A stretch of 64,000 nt of DNA from Brienomyrus brachyistius. Taxonomy: Eukaryota; Chordata; Actinopteri; Osteoglossiformes; Mormyridae. Position 1 is the stretch's first letter, and each line of letters begins with the position of its first letter. Below are positions 56,846 through 64,000 of the stretch, piece after piece. Under the pieces are notes generated by a model that was not told where the DNA came from, did not search any database, and was given only the letters and a program-made list of their open reading frames with translations. Location of the stretch: positions 10,853,691-10,917,690 of the forward strand of contig NC_064540.1 of the NCBI RefSeq assembly GCF_023856365.1, in the 5' to 3' direction. The translations under genes were made by a program, and so were the position numbers.

Positions 56846-57185
56846 TAGAATTGGTGAATTAGGCATTCTTTTTTTTCTAAAAAAATTTATATTCCAACCG
56901 AAGGATAATTTGTGCTCACTTCAAAATTAATTGAACATTAGTTTAGGAAATAGATGAATAAATGGGTAACTGTGAAGCCCATAAAGGGACATGGCTGGAA
57001 AAGAACACAGTTTTGTCTTCCCTCACAAATGTTAAAGTTTTGTGAGGGAATGCAAAATTAAATGTAAAAGGTAAAATTGTTTTTTTTTTTTAAATTTCAG
57101 CCCTGTCCCCTCCGTAGGTTACTCTCTAATAGGTTGGAAAATAATTTCCCCCTTTGTGTTTGATACTTGGTGTTTCTCATTTGTA
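56846..57185. other. Unassigned
   Basis: T-run at 57080-57091; nothing else. Confidence 0.5.
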
Positions 57186-57187
57186 GA

Positions 57188-57775
57188 AGCCATTCTTGTA
57201 TGAGGTAACTAGTCTTTTAAAAAGACTGGGAGGAATTTCTATTCATTTCTGTTGTGGTGTTTTTGATTCATTTTCAGTTCAGCTCCAGCTTTTTGACAGA
57301 TGGTTCAACTATTCTTTTGTACATTATGGTCCATTCTTTATGGTTGTACATTATGGTCCATTCTTCATGGTTGATGTGAAGTTCTTGTGCTCGAGAGCTT
57401 ATGGTTTGCAGCAGACATGATTTCTGGTATTACAGCAAATAACCTTTGATTCATCTGTCTAGGGCACATTATGACAGATGTTCTACATCCAGGTCATCTC
57501 AAGCAAACTTTCTGCATTTCTGTTCCTTTTCACAGCAAAGCCTTCACCACTCTCTCTTTCCTGTGTAAGCCAAGTTTGTCCAACATCTTTTGGAATTCAC
57601 TCATGCACTCTGAGTGTGCAGATAACTGTTGGGCCTTTGATGTGGATTGAGGTACATGGACACATCCACAAGTATCTTTTTATGACCGCTGAATTTAGTA
57701 GAATTTACCTGCTCTTGGTAGATTTCCAGTGAGCTGGAAAGTTTTCCATTTGAAGATAATCCGTTGCATTATATG
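57188..57775 (-). mobile_element. Tc1-like transposase relic
   Basis: Minus-strand words in order: Q-R-I-I-F-K-W-K-T-F and T-G-N-L-P-R-A-G-K near 57700-57765 (end of the DNA-binding domain), V-D-V-S-M-N-P, V-H-E-W-I-P, then N-V-P-x-T-D-E-S-K-V near 57450 (first catalytic Asp block). Frame shifts and stops throughout; downstream catalytic blocks and terminal repeats not recognised. Confidence 0.65.
57319..57372. repeat. 27-bp tandem duplication inside the Tc1 relic
   Basis: GTACATTATGGTCCATTCTT appears at 57319 and 57346; the two units differ at one base (TTTATGG or TTCATGG). Confidence 0.93.
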
Positions 57776-58850
57776 ACTAACTTGAAAAAGGAAAAAATAT
57801 TTTGTGTAATCTATAAAATGTTTCACCACAACCCTTACCTGTATAAATGGACCATGAAATAGTGTCCTTTTCCTGATAGTACAAATTTTTTTAAAAGAAA
57901 TGCATTGTTGACTGACAACTTTTTCTAACACTGCATTCCTTTGATAGATAACTAAAATAATCTCATTATATTTTATTGTACTTGAAAGGGAATGATATAT
58001 ATCTTTTAATTCAACTGCAATTGTAGTATAAACAGCATAGCTCAGAAAACATTTCGGTTCACTGCGCTTAATACCTGGATCTGGAAATGAATCCTGTACT
58101 TTCATTGCTAAGTCCCCCTTCTTCACTCTTCTAGTTTTTGATTTTAGAAAGACATAATTAAAGATCAAAGATTTTCATTTGTCATTGTGCAAGTGGATTA
58201 CACAAGTAGCCTACGACAAATATAGTGGCTGCCTCCATAACTACATAAATAGCACAAATAACTAGAGATGAATGACATATGAATTTGCATATTGGTATCC
58301 GCTGAGATAAGCAGCCTATACACAGTATGTTTTAGGTTTTCTTGGGAAAATGTCACGGGTGCCACCAGTACCCAGCAAAAACCTAGTTTCTGAGCAAAAG
58401 CATCATTGTGAGGTCCATTAATCTGTTGCCTTGATTTGTGAACTTTTCAGAGAACCACTGCCGAAGAGGAAGAGGATTGTAGGTACAAGGTTCCAATGCA
58501 AAAATTTCTTCTACAATATACTCGAGATGAGGATGATGCCTTCTGGGATTATAAATGCACGCTGGTCATCTGTTTCGTTACACTCAATCAGCTGTGGAGT
58601 GCTGTGTGGACCTCTACCTTTTGATGCTTCAATCTGTCTGTTCTTTTGCTTCAAGTTTCTATCCTTTCAGCACAAGTTCTCAAAGAGTAAAGATGTATAT
58701 TGCTGTGTATGCCAAACAGATCAAAAACCCCCAACCTGGCTGCCTGGGTACCTGTTAGTCATTGAGCCTAATATACATTTTCACAGTAATTTCAGGCTAT
58801 TGTTTAGGCTAGACTACAGGGTAGATCAAGGAGCAGGACTTTGACACAGA
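57776..58850. other. Unassigned
   Basis: A 157-codon minus frame (57695-58168) is Tc1-like only at its C-terminal end; the rest, and a 137-codon plus frame at 58431-58844, carry no recognisable domain or splice support. Confidence 0.45.
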
Positions 58851-58858
58851 CCTTAATG

Positions 58859-59041
58859 CAGGGGTCTCCAACGCCGGTCCTGGAGAGTTACTATCCAATA
58901 GGTTTTCTATCCTACCTGGCTTCTGATGAGCCACACCTGTTCCTGGTATTTACCTGAGAACTGTTATGGTTCATGAGAAGCCAAGTAGGATAGAAAACCC
59001 ACTGGATAGTAGCTCTCCAGGACCGGATTTGGAGACCCCTA
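58859..59041. mobile_element. Fold-back hAT-type MITE with 8-bp target duplication
   Basis: CAGGGGTCTCCAACGCCGGT at the left and ACCGGATTTGGAGACCCCTA at the right are inverted copies. Complementarity continues inward (GTTTTCTATCCTACCTGGC with GCCAAGTAGGATAGAAAAC; GATGAGCCACACCTGTTC with GAACTGTTATGGTTCATGA), so nearly all 183 bp can fold into one hairpin. CCTTAATG (58851-58858) and CCTTAGTG (59042-59049) form the 8-bp duplication expected of hAT transposition. Confidence 0.92.
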
Positions 59042-59049
59042 CCTTAGTG

Positions 59050-61980
59050 CACAGAGAAGGACTGACAGGGCTGTACTGTGGCCATTGCTGCTGCATTCAT
59101 TACACTTTAGTGTGACTTTATAGCCTCTGCTAAGATGTGTGATGCATAGTGAAGGCATATTCTTTACTCTTTTAGATACTCTTTCCCACTGTTTAGTCTT
59201 TTCAGATTGAGGTCTTTGCACTTCCTCAGTAGGTGGGACTTGTTATGAATCAAACAGTGTTTAGCAGGATCTTCTCTAGATGAGATGCTCAAGCTTGCAT
59301 CCTTAGACAGGGAGATGTCAGATTTATCTTCTGATACTAGTATTTTGAAGTTGGTACTCTTATGTGGAGGTTTCTCATTTCCAGCGCTGTTGTTTTGCAG
59401 GTAGAAGATGGGTTGTTTCTCATTTTAACTTTATGAAAGATCAATTGAGTGAAAAGGGAGGATAAGAGACACTATACTGCTTGAATTTTGAGCCCTGAGA
59501 AATTAATATCTCATGTAAAGCATATGGCAGATTTTCAACTAAGGGTGGGCAATGTCCAAGTATTTCATACTAGGTAACTGTATCAAGAGGTCTATTCAGT
59601 TCATGTTGTCTTTGCTTGAAACCTTGCGAAAACTCTCTTTCAGTGACTTCAGGTCCAATTGCTCTCCAGCAGTGAGGTCTAGTTGTCAAGTTGTTGCTGA
59701 AAGATGACTTCCAAGCCATTCATCAAAGTGTGCAATGCTGGTTCTCAGAAGTTCTCATCTTGCAAGACATTTATTGTTAAAGGGCCATCTAAGTAGTTCA
59801 TATCTGATGTGGCTCGATGTCTTTAGGAATTAGATCTAGGTTTCTGCCATTTGTTGTCATGCAGTCTCGGTCGTGACTCATCTCTCCTTATTTGAGGGTA
59901 GATTTGATACATTCTGACTCATACTCATGAGTTCATTTGGCGACCGACTTTGACAATTGACTGACATACATGGCCTCGTCCCCAACATATTCACATACAT
60001 GCAACGTGTGTTTTGTGTTCATTGTACAGTTATTTGTGCCTCTAGGTCTGTAGTGGCTGCAGCCACTTCTTCCACAGGTAAAGTTGCTAAGCTAACCTGC
60101 AGTCTACTTTCATTCCACCTGCTAACTCATTCTCTGCGAATGCAGCACATGCTTATACAACGTCTTCCCTGGCTCATGCGTATACTGCTGCAGCTCCAAC
60201 CGAAGATATAGACTATGAAGTCAACCCAGCGTGCTCAGAACTCCTGTTGGATCCATTGTCATTTAAGTTCTCATTGTTTCTAAAAGAATGGCCCTTGACT
60301 ACTTCTCTCCCACAATGCACTATACCTCTCTCCTTCTGTGTAATGCACACAGTTCAAAACTGAGTCAAACACAAACAAGACCTGGTCAGGACGTAGTATC
60401 TCTCTAGTAGCTCTAGTGGTTTACTGTGAACAGGAGGGAAACGTCAAGGAAGAAATTTATAAAAATACAATTTGAAACATGGCATGCCGGAAGCTGTACA
60501 GTGATACTGAATAGCTGCTGTAAAGGCTGCTGAATACAGTTTCTCTGAATGTTTTGCTGAACATTCTGGCTGTATGCTTGAATAAGCATTTGAATGGTAT
60601 ATATAAAAAACAGCGTGGAGTAGCATAAACCATGAATCAGTATCAACATATTTAAGCTTTCATAAGCTTTAAGACAGCATTTATTGCTGATGCATAAGAA
60701 GACACAATAAAAACTAGGTTAACAGTAGAAACACTGTAGGGAGGCTGTCTGGTGCTTTTTCACATATTCAAGATTAAAGTTACTGAATGGAGAGTGAATA
60801 CATAATATTTATAAAATATTAAGCTACAGTCAGTGCTCAGTTACAAACACTAACAAAAGACACGTTTCAAGGCATAAATAAAGAAGACAGCGGCAGATTC
60901 ATTTAGAACAAATAAAATGTGCCGGATGTTTAACAAATACTTTAGTAAAAAACCCAGGAAGGTAGGAGACTGTGAATCCATACCTTTATGATACAACAAT
61001 AATGTTATTTAAACTCATATTACATATCAAAATAAAACAAACCAAGTCTGTTATGTTATTTTGGTGTATATTCACAATATGACACAATATGAAACGATTT
61101 CAGTGGGATTCCCCTCGAAAACCTTCTTTTGCTATATCATGAATCACTTTCGATAAATCACCAGGAAGATTTATTGTTTTTTGTTTCTGTTTTCTCATGT
61201 CTGACAGATTCTGAATGATGCAGATATTACCACTCAGTGTGGAAGCTGTGCCTTCTTGTTTTTCCTTTATCATATTGGATTTCCGGAATCTTCTGAGCCT
61301 CTGCTGCATTATTCTTCATGAATAAGGCAACGTCCTTAAGCTAAACTCACACCCATTATAGATAGCAGGACATTCTGTCTTTTCTCTTGCTTGGCTCCTT
61401 TATGTTGTCTTCAAGTTATGAAGCAGGCTTATTAATTTCCAGTCATAAAGGAATCCTCAGGACGTCATCAGCCCCCACATCATGGCCAGATAGCTTTGCT
61501 CAGCACCTTCTATAAACTATTATCCTCCAAAGGTGGAACAAGCTCCAATTTCCAGAAGTGCTGACTTGGTTTACTTTGCACTCTAAAGAGCTACTTCTTT
61601 ACACTTTACTTCTGTTCCTAAAATTCGGCTACCTCTCACGATTCCATAAAAGAATACATTTGCAATGTGATTTTACTTATGTATGCTGTAGCTGCTTGCC
61701 ATGTCATGTTTATTTCCACAATCACTGAGGGTCTTCACTTTCCTGACACCACCAGCAAAGCCGTTCCTTGTTACCACCATAAGGGGAGGCCTTTTTGTGA
61801 GAGACCTGGACACCAAGTCAGCTTCCCCTGCCCTCTGAGACCCTCTGTGATGCTTCCATTAGACCCTGGGTGAGAGTGCTTCAACAATGACAGCTATGGC
61901 ACAGGGCAGAGAGTCATCTCACCTTCAAACCTGCTAGAGAATCCTGTAGTAATTCTCTCTAGACAAGTGGGGCCTCATTA
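59050..61980. other. Unassigned
   Basis: Nearly 3 kb with short frames only. No recognisable gene, promoter or repeat body. Confidence 0.5.
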
Positions 61981-61987
61981 CTATGGT

Positions 61988-62018
61988 GTTGGGGGGAGGG
62001 GGGGGGGGGGAGGGGTGG
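61988..62018 (+). other. G-rich run, quadruplex-capable
   Basis: GGTGTTGGGGGGAGGG followed by a G14 run and AGGGGTGG. Confidence 0.65.
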
Positions 62019-62285
62019 CTGTAAATCTCTGCCTTTCCAACACAATTAATGAAATATAAAATGTAATGTGAATCATCAAAGATGAAGGGCCAGAGAGAGT
62101 AATTGCAAAACATTATACTTAATCTTATAATCACGTGACAATTACAAATTATTCATGCATCGTCAGTTACCAAAGAATTTGAGTCTGAGGTGTTGTGATG
62201 ACTCTGATATTTTCAAAAACGCCTAAGATTGTACCTGCACTGCTATAACCAATTTGTGAGATTTAGTTCTTTTATCCATGATTTA
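62019..62285. other. Unassigned
   Basis: Nothing recognisable. Confidence 0.5.
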
Positions 62286-62400
62286 TTGGTTCTGTTCCTC
62301 GAGGACCTGTTTCTGTGCTGGTTTTTGTTCTACCTTAGTTCCAGATTCATTTGGCTTGATTGAGCTCACTATCAAATTTTGCCCCTGGGATGAAATTATG
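62286..62400 (+). mobile_element. hAT-type MITE fragment
   Basis: GGTTCTGTTCCTCGAGGACC, TGCTGGTTTTTGTTCTACC and GATTGAGCTCACTATCAAATTTTGCCCCTGG are typical left-end MITE words. The right end is missing. Confidence 0.55.
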
Positions 62401-62535
62401 ACATTAATGAATTCCCTATAACATAAGCTTTGCAGATGGTACGATAAAATACAGCTTTTTAAAAGTTTTATCTTACATTTATCAGCTTAATAGTTTTCTT
62501 CTTAAAATTTTGCATTTTCATAACAACAGATTTAT
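62401..62535. other. Unassigned
   Basis: Nothing recognisable. Confidence 0.5.
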
Positions 62536-62652
62536 CCAACATTGGCATCCATCCAAGGTGCATCCCAGCTCCATGCCCTATGCTGTTGAGGATAGGCCCC
62601 AAGCCCCCTGTGAAGCTGACCAGGATAAGTAATTGGAAGATGGATTGATGGA
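62536..62652 (+). mobile_element. SINE tail fragment, sense
   Basis: CCAAGGTGCATCCCAGCTCC, GTTGAGGATAGGCCCCAAGCCCCCTGTGAAGCTGACCAGGATAAGTAATTGGAAGATGGATTGATGG. Confidence 0.75.
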
Positions 62653-62659
62653 CATCTAT

Positions 62660-62945
62660 CTGCAAGTACCTCCTGACCTGTACAAGTGTGCCAGGCAGGC
62701 CTGGAGTCCATCCCAGGAACACAGGGCACAACGCAGCGGAACGCCCTGGACCGGATGCCAGTCTATCACTTACCACACCCCCACATTTAGAGTAATTTAG
62801 AGACCCCAGTTCAATTAGCTGCATGTCTTTGAATGATGGAGAGGAATCCATAGTACCGGAATAAAACCCGTGAAATATGGAAAGAACATGAAATCTCCAC
62901 ATACCCAAGAACAGGCGAGGGACCCCATTCTGCAACCCTGGAGGT
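62660..62945 (-). mobile_element. SINE copy, antisense, tail-to-tail with the previous one
   Basis: GCCTGGAGTCCATCCCAGGAACACAGGGCACAACGCAGCGG, CAGTTCAATTAGCTGCATGTCTTTGAATGATGGAG, AACATGAAATCTCCACATACCC and GCAACCCTGGAGGT. A 163-codon frame spanning this pair is a by-product. Confidence 0.75.
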
Positions 62946-63289
62946 ATTTTTGTAATCATCCTGTAGGTTCTAACAGTTAAGGGATGTGACGTGTAATCTG
63001 TCCTCTTTAGCCAAAATCATTATGAATTTGGCTCATCTTAAAAAGGAAAATATCAGCATGCAGCATATAAGTCTCCCCCAGGACCAAAACCAGAAAACAT
63101 TGCTTTAATATGTTACAGTACTAAACAATGTTAAAGTCTGAGAAATCTGCTTGGCTTTATGTTTTGGCTTAGCCTCATAAGCTGTCTGTATAGCTTAGGT
63201 TTATTTATTTCTTTATCTCAGTTACTTAGCAGATGTTTTTTCCAAAACAGTTTAAACTGTTTTAAATTAGGAGTTACTATAAATATATT
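62946..63289. other. Unassigned
   Basis: Nothing recognisable; an inverted AAACAGTTTAAACTGTTT lies near 63245-63262. Confidence 0.5.
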
Positions 63290-63997
63290 CAGTGACAAAA
63301 AAAGTTAAGCACCCAAACAGAGTGATGGAAATGAAATGAATCTGCACATAGTGAATTATCATATGATTGTATTATATAACACCAAATCAAATAGAGAACA
63401 GAGTGGGCAGTATCGACACACTGTTGGTCCCATGTCAGTAGGGTGTGGCTATGACTCCCCACACCATGATGCCAGAAGTAATGCTGGTGTGTCTCTACAC
63501 TACATTGGCATTATTGGTCCTCTCCCCTTGGCGCTACCATACACACACATGACGGTCATCCGTGGTAATGCAGAACCGAGATTCATCGCTGAACACGGTA
63601 TGACGCCACTCATCATCAGTCCATGCCTCCCGGATCCTCCCTTGGTGTGGCCTGTCTTGGGTGACCAGAACCTTCACGCCGTGTGTGGGTGCCCTTACAT
63701 GCCTGTTGGTTCCAACATCAGGTGACTGTGATATCTGCATGCCCCACATGCAGGGCAAATATACGATACGGCCATCCGGCCTCATGCAAACCCACAATGT
63801 GACCCCTATCAAACTCCGTCAAGTGTTGGTAATGCTGTCTAATGCGTCTAAGAGGCATCCTCTGTGTCTGGTGACTAGACGTGCCAGTTCCTAGAAAATC
63901 GAGTCATTTACATACCCATCTCTGGTAAGAGCTTGTACCAAATTAGATCTATCCAGATCAGACCATTACTTCTGGGTGCTTAACTTTTCTGTCACTG
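63290..63997 (-). mobile_element. Deleted Tc1-like element reaching the window edge
   Basis: CAGTGACAAAAAAAGTTAAGCACCCA at the left and TGGGTGCTTAACTTTTCTGTCACTG at the right are near-perfect 24-25 bp inverted repeats. On the minus strand the interior keeps an R-x-Y-Q-H-L-T-E-F-D-R-G-like HTH start, R-I-R-E-A-W-T-D-D-E-W, V-F-S-D-E-S-R-F (first catalytic Asp) and a decayed G-I-M-V-W-G block. The second and third catalytic blocks are gone, and part of the DNA-binding region is missing. At about 0.7 kb it is a non-autonomous remnant. The outer TA duplication may lie just past base 64000. Confidence 0.88.
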
Positions 63998-64000
63998 AGT

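Noticed and set aside
57695..58168. 157-codon minus frame as a novel gene
   Set aside because: Its C-terminal part is a Tc1 DNA-binding remnant and the rest has no recognisable domain.
62468..62959. 163-codon minus frame, the longest in the window
   Set aside because: It spans two opposed SINE fragments and shows no domain.

Overview
The window looks like a non-coding stretch of a ray-finned (teleost-grade) fish chromosome. It is AT-rich, has long stretches without usable reading frames, and is full of fish-type interspersed repeats: several Tc1-like transposon lineages, hAT elements and hAT-like MITEs, tRNA-derived SINEs, an APE-type LINE, solo LTRs, and many GATA, TGGA, AC, CT and AT microsatellites. 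There are no operons, Shine-Dalgarno sites or CRISPR arrays. The species cannot be named from sequence alone. I found no complete protein-coding gene; the window is probably intergenic or intronic.

Layout. 1-1.1 kb: a cluster of splice-flanked short exon candidates on the minus strand, including two homologous 3'-terminal exons (654-775 and 894-1024). 2-3.7 kb: an old transposon scrap, a possible conserved enhancer with a 9-bp perfect hairpin (about 3.33-3.48 kb), and the second of two CTCF-like motifs. 4.34-8.27 kb: two roughly 430-bp arms in inverted orientation around a 3-kb AT-rich core, possibly a long-TIR element. 9.84-10.24 kb: a CpG-rich patch. 12.1-14.2 kb: SINEs, a LINE reverse-transcriptase fragment and a tandem MITE-like repeat. 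16.2-16.5 kb: a 38-bp minisatellite grown inside a MITE. 17.5-18.5 kb: a Tc1 relic split by a hAT-like fragment. 21.4-22.2 kb: a hAT element split by a solo LTR with a perfect 5-bp target duplication. 22.9-32.7 kb: SINEs, two Tc1 relics and microsatellites. 35.5-38.3 kb: SINEs. 39-39.9 kb: a candidate first exon with a signal-anchor-like N-terminus. 41.8-46 kb: a MITE, a nearly full-length dead Tc1 element, a SINE with a perfect 12-bp target duplication, and a solo LTR. 46.8-47.7 kb: a perfect 70-bp direct repeat. 50-55.3 kb: hAT, SINE, a LINE of about 2 kb in minus orientation, and a third solo LTR. 56.6-59.1 kb: SINE, a Tc1 relic and a fold-back MITE. 61.9-64 kb: a G-run, SINE fragments and a deleted Tc1 element that reaches the window edge.

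The possible host functions (minus-strand exon cluster, CpG patch, hairpin enhancer, CTCF motifs, the 39.7-kb exon) are inferences from splice signals, phase or motif content and need transcript or conservation evidence. The repeat calls are firmer: many rest on visible terminal repeats, target duplications, polymerase III boxes or transposase and RT motifs. Family names inside Tc1, hAT, LINE and SINE are not asserted because no repeat library was searched.
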